From: Symsagittifera roscoffensis
Taxonomy: Eukaryota; Xenacoelomorpha; Acoela; Convolutidae
Reading direction: 5' to 3'
DNA: 64,000 nucleotides
Assembly: GCF_963678635.1 (NCBI RefSeq)
Contig: NC_087069.1
Span: 14,792,660 to 14,856,659, forward strand
The notes beneath the pieces were generated by a model. It ran no database searches. It was not told where the DNA came from and was given only the letters and a program-made list of their open reading frames with translations. Within the stretch, counting starts at the first letter, position 1, and each line of letters starts with the position of its first letter. Below are positions 11,132 through 22,400 of the stretch, one piece after another. Both the position numbers and the translations under genes were made by a program.

Positions 11132-13737
11132 AAATTTTAATTTTTCTCCAACTCCTTTTTCTAATAACCTCAAATCAAAACATAAACCCTTCCCCCCGCA
11201 CAGGACCACAAGATTTATTAGTAACACATTACGATTGTGAAGAAAACGAACAAAAAACACTACACAAATATGCAATAAATCAAGTATCACAATGCGAAAC
11301 AGAACCACAAGCCATAGAAACAACAAATGTAATAGCGACACTCTATTCAAAAGCCCGAGCAACTACAGTTATAGGATATAAATTCACAGCAACATTTTCT
11401 GAAAAGAAAGTACATTGTTCACAAGTCTCAAACGGAAATAAAAACCGACTTGACCATGAATCATTCTACCAGAGTAATATAGAACGACTTTTACATCTCA
11501 ATCCCGAAGATTGTAAAAACGAGTGACTCCGACTAAACATCACAAAAAATAAAAACACAGATAGAAAGTTAGTATATTTCCAAGTTTTTTCAGATTCTGT
11601 ACATCAAGCAGAACTTGAAAGATATCAAGGACATATAAAATTAGATGAAAAGTACCCATATAACGGCGCACACGGACGATTAACCTATGACATGCACGAT
11701 AAACACTGGCTACCACACATTGGTATAAATAACCCATCAAACTGCAAAGCAGACACAAAAAATAAAGGATACCAAGAAATAATGTTTTTCGATTGGAAAA
11801 TACAACTCGAAAAAATTCAACTCACACGAGATTTATCAGACAACACAAAAATCTATCAAGGAATTAGATTACCTTGTAAAAACGACCAAGGCTATTGTGA
11901 CCCTACAACAAGAACACAAGCAACAATTGTTTGGTTCCCCGAAGACACATGTACAACATTTCAAGTAGCAAAAATACTCGCTCGTATGATAAAATTTCAC
12001 GAAAAATATTTTATACAATCAATACCATATGAACAAGTAAATCCATTACGAAAAATGAGTTCTAATTTTAGAAACATTCATAATATAGAAAATAAATTAA
12101 CACGTTTTCAAATATATCAAGAAACAGAACTTGCATGTAAATACAGAAACCCACTTCACAAAACACAATACTCCGAAATACTAGTTGAATACGAAAAAGG
12201 ATTCGACATGACCACTGGAAAAATAAAAGTCGACCCATACGCCACAAGTCATCCTCCAAATGAAGGAACATCATACATACCAGTTCATTTTCAAAAAAAT
12301 ACAGGTCAACCTGGTGGACATTTAAAGCCCCAAGACGATCAAAGCACACGTTTACAAGAACTATCACTAATGAATAGTACATATTTCGGTAATATCCACT
12401 ATGATATTCACTTAGATATGAAACTAGACTACACGATTAGCCGAATTTTTCAAGAAATGTCACTCTCTGAATTAGAAACACTACACCAACTATGCGAATT
12501 AGAAAGAACACAAATATTACAATCACTTGCACTAGCAGTATTAAAAATACCCTACGCAGGATATTTACTATCAGGAAATAGATCAAATTTTTTAGACTAT
12601 GAAGGAAACATTTTATGGTTTTATACTTGTACCAAAAAAGTATCACCACTATACGTTTTTGAAGATAAACGATGCTATAAAAGAATCCCTATCTTTTATA
12701 AGAACAAAGTACATTTCGTTGACACACTTTCAAGAAGAACCTATTTCTGGGATACCGCAGTCCCATGTGGATCAGAAAATAGCCACAATGTAGTACAACT
12801 AAACCCTGATGAAGATAAATATTACCTTCTCACCCCATATCCCACATTAATGCAATCACTCAAAAAAATTTCACCAGAAAGCATTCGCGCTATCGCTCGA
12901 AACCCAAATATAGACTTACAATCAATAGGAATATACTCAAAATCAGATATTCAACATCACATTAGAACACAACAATTCCAAGAATTATTAACACAAATGG
13001 ACACAATACAAAGACAATCAATTGACCAAAACTTACGCAAACTTGCCGAAACCGCAGGATTTGCAGACATCTATACGCAAGACTATAGCGGATATTTTAA
13101 AGACATTAAAGATTATATATATCTAAACGGTGAAAAATACCGTCCCCAAGATATATCACCTATCAATATTTTTAGCTTTGTTACACTCAAGAATGAAATT
13201 CTTGATTTTCTAGGATGGCCCTACTACATCTTAGAAAAACTGACTATTTTATACGCAATGTTTAACTTTATTGGATTTCTTTTTTCACTCTTAAAAGGAA
13301 TCTATAACACATGTGCTATACACACACAAGTCAATAGACAAGCAAGTGTAGCACGCATACTATTTGCAGGATTTTTTGGAATTTTTTCTACATCAATAAA
13401 CAAAATTCTTTTAGATGCACAAATAAAAGAATACAACACAAAAATAGCAACAAGACAGAACACATACGACGAAGAACATAACAATGTAGACACAACGCCA
13501 ACAGCACCACAGTTACCACCCCTACCACATAACCATCCATTATCCCTAGTCCCACGTAATTTTCGAAACTTAGCAATAACACATAATCCAAATTTTATAC
13601 CAACCATATCACAAAGTCCCCTCCAACATATAATGACACGCCACTCACAAGATGAAAATACTTATGAACAAATTATAGAACAACCCCATACCACCGCTTT
13701 TCAGTCTCAAAATAATATTTTTTTTAGCCCACGATGA
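11119..13737 (+). pseudogene. env: Envelope-like glycoprotein with one internal stop
   Basis: 872 codons in one frame, interrupted only by TGA at 11524-11526, where copy 2 has a sense codon. The start is ATG at 11119, encoding a signal peptide (MYILKILIFLQLLFLITS). The ectodomain has scattered Cys and several Asn-X-Ser/Thr sites. There is a Cys-containing core at about residues 501-549 and a Gln-rich, helix-prone stretch at about 600-650. Hydrophobic segments lie at about 705-727 and 745-764, followed by a hydrophilic tail of about 100 residues. This is Env architecture: entry and fusion at a membrane. The core resembles, from memory only, glycoproteins of chuvirus-like negative-strand RNA viruses rather than the baculovirus-F type of classical errantiviruses. 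The stop overlaps the ORF F start as ATGA. Confidence 0.7.
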
Positions 13738-15542
13738 GCCGACAACTTGGATCCCTACACCGTTCAAACTCCCACCCAACCAACCTCACTACTCCAATTA
13801 CAATAATACCACTTTTTGCTTTCCCGCCACCCGATTTCCCAACCAGTAATGTAACATCAGGCATGAATTCCGATACTAATTCACACATCTCAGTTTTATA
13901 TTGCACATCACAACTCAATAACCCGAATATTGAAACCCCCGATGAATTTGCCGACTCTGAACCATCTCCATCCAATAATTTTCACACCAACCCCTCAATT
14001 TTTTCCCACCCCCCTTTTCAACCAATGCTACCATATAACCCCGTCCCCACCAATTCTACACCCTCTTATGCTTCCCAAGTCACTCCAACCTATTCTTCAC
14101 ATCATTCAGACCGATCATCCAATTCTCCAGACACCCCCCAAATCTCCCCAGAACTAGATAATTTTATTACATTACAACAACAACCCTACCACCTTGATAC
14201 CCCCACCATAAACCTAATTTCATCCACAATAGATTCATCCAACCCTCCTACCCCTACACCCTCTTCAATTTATACCGAATCATTAGCACCATCATCCACA
14301 TCTACTGAATCTTCACTCAGCACTAATAGAGCTTACCGCACTTTTAAAAGAAAGTTCCCCAACCATCCTTTCCCAGCAAAACCAGGAACAGCCCGTGAAT
14401 ATATAAATCACCCACATCACACTAATACAAAAGAATTTTTAACTATCACCTTACCCTCATTTCCACAATACACCTTAAACACCCCTCACGACACTAACGA
14501 GACACGCAACTTTGTAGACGAACACGTTTTAATGCCTACCCTTCCTTGGACCTCATATTATCATTTTACTAATCCCCTTTGCTTACCTTTATCTAACACT
14601 CACATCGATATAGAACGAAATAAGGACATGCTATATCGACTCACTACACCACTAACACCTAGGCAATTTACTTACATCGGATATAAAAAATCACTAAAAA
14701 CATACACTGCACCCCGAGCTAACGAATATACGCTAGAATATTACGATCATAACATCATCAGAACTAACCAAGATCAATTCTTAGACGACGATCGCTTCGC
14801 TAACCCACAAATCACAGAAAAATTTTTCATTAAAACACCATATGTATTTACACTCAATATCTTTGACCGCAAATTTGACCACATCATTTCAGAAGCACTA
14901 ACAGACACACAAGCTTACGAAAGTTTTAAAGAACGCTTCCAAATATTTTCACTAACCTTTCATTTTCTTGCACCACATGAAAGAAATTTGCACTGCTCAC
15001 ACGATATTATGTTGCGCACTAAACAAACTCACACATATACATATTATCGTTTTATCCAAAATCACTTCGACCTACACACCCCCTCCAGACAACCACACCA
15101 CCGTTTTCAATTCATCAATTCCAAATACACCTCACCATTCTTTCTTAACTTCACATATTGCATTAAAGATACTAACCTTCATGGTATTCTTCGAAATTAT
15201 GATCCCATAACCCAAATGTATATTTTTTGTCCCATCACCAAGACCTTCAACGCAGAAGAATCCCGACCCTTTCTTCTCCCACACGAATTTGTTCAACCTA
15301 TAGAAATCCCCATTTTAGAATTCATCCACAACACTAAATTCAATCACAAATTATATAATCTAATCCAAAACACACCTTATGAGTTTGCAGTTGGCACTGA
15401 AGAACTAACCACCATTAAAGCACTTCAATTGCTTTGGCCACTGCTTCAAACTAAAAATATCATCCGCATCTTAGCTAAATTACTAACAACTTCAGATCTC
15501 ATTCACGACATCTTCCCCCATGGTTTCTTCCCCGACGACTAA
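13734..15542 (+). CDS. ORF F: 602-aa orphan protein after env
   Basis: An intact ORF from ATG at 13734 to TAA at 15540. The start overlaps the env TGA by 4 nt (ATGA), a layout known from termination-reinitiation in some eukaryotic viruses. Residues 1-200 are very rich in Ser, Thr, Pro and Asn. From about 205 (RAYRTFKRKFPNHPF) the protein looks globular, with many Phe, His, Tyr and Thr and a Leu/Ile-rich C-terminus around KNIIRILAKLL. I see no signal peptide, membrane segment or enzyme motif I know. It is the longest frame in copy 1 without a break. Copy 2 has it frameshifted near 46230 and at its end. A CAG-GTAAGT donor follows the stop by 3 nt. Confidence 0.75.
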   Translation: MSRQLGSLHRSNSHPTNLTTPITIIPLFAFPPPDFPTSNVTSGMNSDTNSHISVLYCTSQLNNPNIETPDEFADSEPSPSNNFHTNPSIFSHPPFQPMLPYNPVPTNSTPSYASQVTPTYSSHHSDRSSNSPDTPQISPELDNFITLQQQPYHLDTPTINLISSTIDSSNPPTPTPSSIYTESLAPSSTSTESSLSTNRAYRTFKRKFPNHPFPAKPGTAREYINHPHHTNTKEFLTITLPSFPQYTLNTPHDTNETRNFVDEHVLMPTLPWTSYYHFTNPLCLPLSNTHIDIERNKDMLYRLTTPLTPRQFTYIGYKKSLKTYTAPRANEYTLEYYDHNIIRTNQDQFLDDDRFANPQITEKFFIKTPYVFTLNIFDRKFDHIISEALTDTQAYESFKERFQIFSLTFHFLAPHERNLHCSHDIMLRTKQTHTYTYYRFIQNHFDLHTPSRQPHHRFQFINSKYTSPFFLNFTYCIKDTNLHGILRNYDPITQMYIFCPITKTFNAEESRPFLLPHEFVQPIEIPILEFIHNTKFNHKLYNLIQNTPYEFAVGTEELTTIKALQLLWPLLQTKNIIRILAKLLTTSDLIHDIFPHGFFPDD

Positions 15543-15545
15543 CAG

Positions 15546-15622
15546 GTAAGTATGAACTATACAGATTATTAACTAGTTAATAAAATTAGAAACTAACCAT
15601 TCTTTATTCATATCTTCTTTAG
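15546..15622 (+). other. 77-nt intron-like segment after the ORF F stop
   Basis: TAA of ORF F is followed by CAG then GTAAGTATG, a near-perfect 5' splice site. The segment ends TCTTCTTTAG with a CTAAC branch-like site at 15593-15597, 26 nt from the AG. Copy 2 keeps donor, CTAAC, acceptor and the exact 77-nt length (47714-47790) although the interior has diverged. Confidence 0.65.
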
Positions 15623-17127
15623 AATTTTAGCCTTCATCCAACGATCATCTGAAAAATTCACAAAAGAAAATAAAAATTGAAAACTTCTTCAAACTGTTTA
15701 AAACTCTATAAATTTTTTGCACCAAATAATTAAATAAAAATAATACCAATGCAGTAATTTAATTTATAAATTTTTTCCCAAATGCAGTAAATCTAATTAT
15801 AATGAAAATTTGTAACTTAATTTTTCCCAACAAATAGCAGTAAAATTTGAATTTCTATGAAATAAATTGATAAAACGAAAATGCAGTACTAACCTTTTGA
15901 TATTTTCATTCACTCGCACAAGAATTCTATCCAAATTCGCACAGCTCGCCCACGAAGAATTGTTTAAAATAATGAATTTCAGTTTCAAGCTTTCACACTC
16001 AACAACTCTAACACACAATAACAAGTTTCAAACTTTCCTTTAACCCGGTTGGAAAGGAATTATATACTAAACAAAACTAACCAATGCAGCTTACTAAACA
16101 CCACAACACATAGCATAACAGCATGACTAAGAAAAGGAAACCAACGGTACCCAAACCGGATTAACCCAGTTTAAAACTGGATAATTTATTCTTTTGAAGA
16201 CTATTATAAAGTCTAAGAAAGAAATAATAAAACACAAAAAAGTCGAAAGACAAACCCATACCACAAACAATTTGATTTTTTGAAAAAAGGACACAACCAA
16301 CAAAACATAAGAAAAACCACAACAAACCCAACATAAAACGTTGTCACATAACAGGACCTCTCACAAAAACCGCATGCAATCATACTCCCACTCCTGGCCT
16401 AACCCACCAGAAGAGGACGTCCTGAGCATGCTCTATAGCCGGCCTAACCCACCGTGCTACATCCACGCTTTGTGACCACACTCCTATTTTTAATAAGAGC
16501 TACTCAAGGGTGAGTAACTCTTCAAAATAACTGAACTAAAACAAAAAGCTTTTGTGAAAACAACTAACCAAAATCATAATTAAAAAACATTAAACTAATA
16601 AAAGTTTTATAAAATGTAAATTATATTATGCAATATATAGATCAGCACACAACACCAAGGACGAACATCCAAAGACAAAACGACCCCACTACACTCGAAA
16701 AAGAATGGCCAACCACAATCAATATGCCGCCCACAATCACAACTCAAAGGATTTAGAGTACGACTTGACTTCGCAGAAAAGGACTTCATTGAACTAGCCA
16801 ATGACCACCTCGATGTTCAAGTATACGTACAGATCCGAGTAACCAGGCATCCCCTCCACGCACAATCTCCACGCCATTCCCAGACAAGATAAAACACAAA
16901 GAAGTTCTCATCAATGAAACAGAAAAACCTGACATAGCCAACCATTCTGAAATCAGATTTGAGTTTGTTGCGAAAACCCAGTCGTTTTCATGAGAAGACA
17001 CAACGATTGAACCTGGAACTTCTCTAACAAGAGAACCCACAAGAAATATGATGTTCACCAAATACCAACGTCCATCATCCATCCTTTGAACTACAGAAAG
17101 ACTATTCTAAAAAACTCTGTAAAACCC
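15623..17127 (+). promoter_or_regulatory. Long 3' untranslated region of copy 1
   Basis: About 1.5 kb without a credible gene. At 15750-15890 GCAGTA recurs four times amid AT-rich sequence. At 16166-16214 lie two adjacent hairpins. At 16380-16480 there is a GC-richer block with a direct repeat of GGCCTAACCCACC. All three are kept in copy 2. RNA export, stability or minus-strand transfer functions are possible but unproven. Confidence 0.55.
16166..16214 (+). promoter_or_regulatory. Paired hairpins in the 3' region
   Basis: CCAGTTTAAAACTGG (16166-16180) is a 7-bp stem around one base. AGACTATTATAAAGTCT (16198-16214) is a second stem-loop. Both are identical in copy 2 (48329-48343 and 48361-48377). 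Confidence 0.5.
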
Positions 17128-17134
17128 GGATGGG
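17128..17134 (+). other. Polypurine tract
   Basis: GGATGGG directly abuts the 3' LTR. The same heptamer stands at 49305-49311 in copy 2. It is short and includes one T. Confidence 0.6.
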
Positions 17135-17544
17135 TGGAACCTGATCTAAACTACATTTTATGATTGGATAAATTAGATATTTTACCACTGTAAAGTATTT
17201 AATATTAACCAATCATGATCCATACAACTAACAACCCACTTATTTGTAAGTGCTGGAATTACTTGTAATTTCAGCACCAGAGAGATTTGAATTTAACTTA
17301 GAAATTAGTTGACTCTCCAAGAAGACTTCAGCAACCGCAATAAACCAGTATACCCTAGATCTATTGAGCCTAGCAGAGACTAGTTAAACAACCTGAGACT
17401 AGATAGTATAAGAGTAAGATTAGGATTGGTATTAGACTAAGAAGTTGCACGAATCTATCCGGCCGAAAATAAGATAGCGTGACCAGCAGACGGTGTACCC
17501 TATCCGAAATTACTCTATGAGTTATACACTTCGGTCCTAACTCA
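17135..17544 (+). repeat. 3' LTR of copy 1
   Basis: 410 bp, with one visible difference from the 5' LTR. It is followed by CTTTTCTCAATG, which does not match the AATT before the 5' LTR. Confidence 0.95.
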
Positions 17545-17626
17545 CTTTTCTCAATGATGTCATCTATTTGCTTCTAGAACAATCCTCATCTTCTCCCTGG
17601 TGTATGCGATGGGTCACGTGGTGAAG
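17545..17626. other. Short unassigned flank before the gap
   Basis: 82 bp with no feature I can name. It would be the right flank of copy 1 if the assembly is correct. Confidence 0.5.
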
Positions 17627-17826
17627 NNNNNNNNNNNNNNNNNNNNNNNNNNNNNNNNNNNNNNNNNNNNNNNNNNNNNNNNNNNNNNNNNNNNNNNNNN
17701 NNNNNNNNNNNNNNNNNNNNNNNNNNNNNNNNNNNNNNNNNNNNNNNNNNNNNNNNNNNNNNNNNNNNNNNNNNNNNNNNNNNNNNNNNNNNNNNNNNNN
17801 NNNNNNNNNNNNNNNNNNNNNNNNNN
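17627..17826. other. Assembly gap (200 N)
   Basis: Exactly 200 N, a typical placeholder for a gap of unknown size. Confidence 0.99.
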
Positions 17827-17828
17827 AG

Positions 17829-17886
17829 CAGCTATTCAGGGCTATTTTTGTTTTGGTTAAAACTCTGGAAGACGTAATCTAGATAG
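17829..17886 (+). repeat. Dispersed repeat, copy B
   Basis: Matches 243-303 in the same orientation, with a few substitutions. It lies immediately after the gap. Confidence 0.7.
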
Positions 17887-18948
17887 CTTCTAGATTATTT
17901 TGCTCAAACTTCTCGTTAATAAATGTCAAAACGGAGATACTTAACTAAGATAGGGTAAATCACTTTTGGTTCTCCATATGATGATACTAGCTTGAAACTC
18001 AAACTAGTTTTCATTTTTTTTATAATTGAGTCATAAAGTAATGAAAATGTCTTTTGTATTTCAATTTTTGCGGAAAGGATGGAATAATTGAGCTTAATTA
18101 GATGGAATAATTGAGGGTTAACAGCTTGTTTGAAAGCGCTAAATGAAAGAATTCCTTAATTTCAACCTACTACCCGTTTGTCCGTGAAATTAAATAAACT
18201 AGTTTTTGTTTTCAATTTCAAGCTTGTGAGGAAAATATATATCCTTGAACCCCATCTAATTATATCTTTCCGTTTCAGGTATCTGCTGCCTTTTTTTTAC
18301 ACTTTCGTGCGAAAAGCAATCTCAATGTAAGATCTTTTCAATAATACAAAAATTTTTGCAAAAAAATACAGGTTCATTTAGTGCAGATATTACAAAAAGT
18401 TTTTGAACAAACCGATCACAAAGACTGCATAAACAGGCATATTGACTCAAAAGCGTTCATTTGCAACCTGAAACCAATATGTACTTTTCGTTTAATATTT
18501 GTAATTTTTTAATTTAAAACTGTTATAAAAGAGTCTAATTGAACATGAAAAAACAGAAAACTTTTATAGATAACAATAAATTTTATAAAGTTTTATTGTC
18601 AATCTCTATTAATTTTGAAGATTGATACATAATCTTACATTTGCGAAATCATTAAAATCAGTTTAAATCATTTATATATGATTATAATGAATTATGATAG
18701 TTTTTTTTTGTAAAACAAATATTTGTTTTTGGTCTTTTTGCTTAGAACTTTTTGTATAAATAAAACGAGATTTCCAGTGGCCTAAAAATTTGTAATTTTG
18801 ATTTTTTTAATTTTTTTTAAATATCCTTTTTTATACATTTTTAATAAAATTTTTAATGTTCGCTGTCCTTTTTTTACCATCCTCAGTCCAATTTACGTTG
18901 CTCCTTGTCCCCTTCGTATATGACCCAAAGCAATTACAAAAACAACAA
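17887..18948. other. No gene seen
   Basis: AT-rich sequence with homopolymer runs and only short random frames. Confidence 0.6.
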
Positions 18949-19487
18949 GACTGCTCGTATCATGGCAAAGCCTTGAATGTTCCGACTGCCTTCTAAGGTT
19001 TATTGAGCAGCAGTAATACATAAAAAAATTAAATGAAATAAAATAAAATTAAAATTTTTTTTCTAAAATTCGAAATTTTTTATGAAAATCATCCCCCCAC
19101 ACGCCAAATAAAGTACAAAAAGATAGATTTTGTACCTCGTAACAAATCAATTAGGGCAAATAAGCTTCGTTCAACCAATTTGGAACGATTTATAAGACGG
19201 ATTAAATCTCGCTTACGCGTTAATAGTGCGAATTATATTGCGCGTTAATTGTCCCAAATTGGTCAAAATGGCCAAAATGGCAATCTTTAAACCCTCATAA
19301 CTTTATGAAAAATGATCACAGGTGAAATATCTTTTCAAATTTAGGCTCAGGACAAGCATACCTTTTGAATGATATAAAAAAAAATTCCGTCAAAAATGGC
19401 TAGTTAAAAAGTCGAAATTTGTCTGAAGAAAAAAAAACCCACCCCGAGCACAAATATTCCGTTACTTTCGTATCGAAAGTCGGAACA
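18949..19487 (+). repeat. Foldback-family repeat, copy 1
   Basis: Begins GACTGCTCGTAT and soon has TGAATGTTCCGACTGCC. It contains ATCCCCCCACACGCC and a GCGCGTTAATTGTCC block, and ends CCACCCCGAGCAC...AAAGTCGGAAC. It is non-coding. An inverted partner lies at 22528-23043. Confidence 0.75.
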
Positions 19488-22400
19488 AAAATACATTTAC
19501 AAATAAATTTATCCTTTCCGCATATGACTAAAAGCAATTAAATAACAAAGATACATTTACAAAGAACAAAAACTAACTCTAAAAAAGTAGCATGATTTTT
19601 TTCCATTGATGACTAATCTTTTTTATTCTATAGAGCTGTGTGATTAGCTTCTTTCAAAAAAAAGGGAAAATGACGATCATTACTTCAGCTAAAAAAAAAC
19701 AAATCGTTTTCTGGGTTTTGTTTTTTGCTCATTTTATTTTGCCCTAAAACACAGCAACCAACAATTTTTCTATTGAGAAAGCGTAAATTAAAACTATTGC
19801 ATTAAATTTTCATAATAATGTATGCCTAGGGGCTCTTTGCTTTTTATCCCCCCTCCTTCACCTGTAAAGTTTTAGACGTAACAAATTTCTTCACTTTGTC
19901 TGACTGATATACAAATACACATGCAGACTAATTACGTTATGACAAATATATTTATTTGTCATAGTTAACTTTGTAAAAACCACTTGTTGCCCCATTAAAC
20001 TGATGATCGTGTGAGTTGGGTAAAAGCAAAAAGTTCCCGACTTCAAGTTTGTTGAAGTATTCAATTTCAGACAGTATAAAACATAGGGCTACATATATGG
20101 CATACTTTAGTAGCCTCTACTTTGAAAAGCTCACCCCCGAACTGAAGTATAGGCCTACGTTATCGATTAAATGGATGTTATGCTGATTTTTTCAAGAAAT
20201 TTTTTTAAAAGTACCAAAACAAGGTCTCCTAAAGATTTTAACCGTCATAGTTCCCAAAGCTTATCTTTCCTTGTGTTCAATTACAATCGATTATAGTTCC
20301 TACAGATAAACTTTTTAAACTGATCATAGTAGATTATCGTCTCACGTTTTGCAACAAATAGTGTCAAGTCAAACAATATATCTTTTTTAAATCTTCTGGA
20401 GTATAATATTGCTCTCAATAACGAAATTTCTGATCTTGACGTGTATTGACACCTTTTGGTGCATGTGAACATAAAGTTATAGTGCAAAGCAAAAGTTTCA
20501 TACAGATTACTTCAGATCGGCTGAAAAATTCTCGCAGAAGGTGGCAATAAGTTCTGCTAAAATAGTAGTCATCAAACAGGAACAATAAACTTTTGAATAA
20601 CTTTTGCATTTGGAATAAACCAAAATCTATAAAATTAATAAATCAAAACGTTTTACATTAGACTTGATTTAAAAATGCTTAAATAGTTTTCCGATTTTTT
20701 TCATGTGCCAGCGTCTATGAAAAAAAAAACAAAAATATCAACAGCTCAGATGCAAGGTCGCCGAGACAAAAATGGGCAATCTAAAGTAATTAAATTTGAT
20801 TAAAACCAATTGAATGGATTTTATCGCTTTGAAATTAAACTGGGAAATGAGATAAAATAATCGACTATAATCAATTATGATTGTATTTAAGAACAGATAG
20901 GCTAATAGTCTATTAAAGTTTTTTAGAATTGATAATAATTTGTTTCACAAAAGAGAGATAATAATCGATGATTAATTAAATTTAATAGTTGTTTCTCAAT
21001 TTTAGAAAGACTCATGCTGAAATTATAATATAGTAGTGTAATAACTCTTAAAACTGAATGCGGACTGATTTTGCATTCTCTTGGGCAGATTTAAAATTGT
21101 TTATCATCTTCAATCATCAAATATAATCGTTCTTATTTCAAAGAAAATCTTCTGTCTTACTTTTGTTTATTCCTAATGAAAAAACTGCGTCTGGACTACG
21201 TTATTAAGCAACATTTTTGAATAGTTATAGAAAATTTTTTATAAAAAATTCGTAAAACATTGTCTAAAAATAATTTTAATTCGCATGCAAAACTTTTAAA
21301 AAGAATTGATATAGCCACTTTAATCAAGATTACAAACTAAATTTATCTAAGGAGCCAACGTTTCAGAAATCTGAACTAAATTGTTACTTGATCAAAACAT
21401 AAACTTTGGTTTTCAACACAGAAAGGTCAGATTACTTATAGAATTTTGATTGCAGGCTTCCAGATATTTGGACACCAATGAATAACATGTTTTTGATCAA
21501 AAATTAGCCTTCCAACAATGTCAATAACTTCCATATGGTAGATCCAATTACTTCAATGCTCCTCCCATACTTTGAATTTTTACAACTCAGATTTTAATCT
21601 GCGCTCTTAGATTAGGTGGAGTTTTATGGTATGTTTTGGACCCTATAATTGGAAACTTGCGTTGAATGCTATCCGTGTTAAAACATATATTAAATTCCAA
21701 GTCGCACCCTGTCCTAAATAGGCTTTAAATTTTTCAATCCTTACAATATCAATAAGGAACTTGGGATTATGTTCGAATCTGTTCCGAAAGTCTTAATGCA
21801 AGTCCTAAAATTATGGCTCGTCAGTTTTAGATTAATGGCCTAAAATGGAACTTTTTTTGAATTCATTTTAATCGTACGCAGTAAAACTGCCGAGAATACC
21901 TTAAAGTGTTTCGAATTTCCGTGTCCAAAGTTTCGACCTCCTTGCATAGATCAAGGAAGATCTTGTAAAATCAACTTGCTCAATATTGCAAAAAATTACC
22001 AAGTAGCAATGTTTACATCAAGATTCTCGTTGCAAGATCTTGACAATAAAGCTCATTATATGGATAATACAACATTGACCACAATCTTGACAAGATAATC
22101 CTAGCTTAAAAAAGCGGGTATTTCACTTTGCAATTATGGTATCAGTTTTAACAGACATACTTATTCAGAGGATTTGCCGTTTTAAAGCAGTGACTGTTCA
22201 CCTAAATAACTAATAAGAGTCAGGCAAAGAAGTTTCTAGGTGATTTGTTGTTGTTTTAGAGAAATCGGGAACAGAAAGTTTCTTTGCAACAAAACTTATA
22301 CTTAAATTTTTCAAATTTTGGCACAATACAGCAATTTATTCAAGAGCAGCTGCACCAAATCAAATAAACAAAAAAAAAGTTTTTTTCGTTCATTTCTGAT

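Larger units (their letters stand above)
1215..17544 (+). mobile_element. Giant env-bearing Ty3/Gypsy retrotransposon, copy 1 (defective)
   Basis: The element is bounded by two 410-bp direct LTRs that start TGGAACCTGA and end CCTAACTCA, so it has TG...CA ends. In order it holds a primer site, a structured leader, ORF1, truncated gag, RT, RNase H, integrase, a small membrane ORF, ORF D, env, ORF F, an intron-like segment and a 3' region. The RT-RNaseH-integrase order and the GPY module place it in Ty3/Gypsy. About 3 kb present in copy 2 (knuckle, protease, start of RT) is missing at about 5530. The flanks do not repeat: AATT precedes the 5' LTR and CTTT follows the 3' LTR. Visible breaks are a frameshift in ORF1, four stops in ORF D and one TGA in env. 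ORF F is open. Confidence 0.95.

Noticed and set aside
16786-17082. 98-codon minus-strand frame next to the 3' LTR
   Set aside because: The copy 2 counterpart has several indels and no matching long frame; likely a by-product of T-poor sequence.
1211-17548. Target-site duplication for copy 1
   Set aside because: AATT before and CTTT after do not match; no shifted alignment gives four matching bases at the LTR ends.
17600-17860. Reading frame across the N gap
   Set aside because: It exists only because N is not read as a stop.
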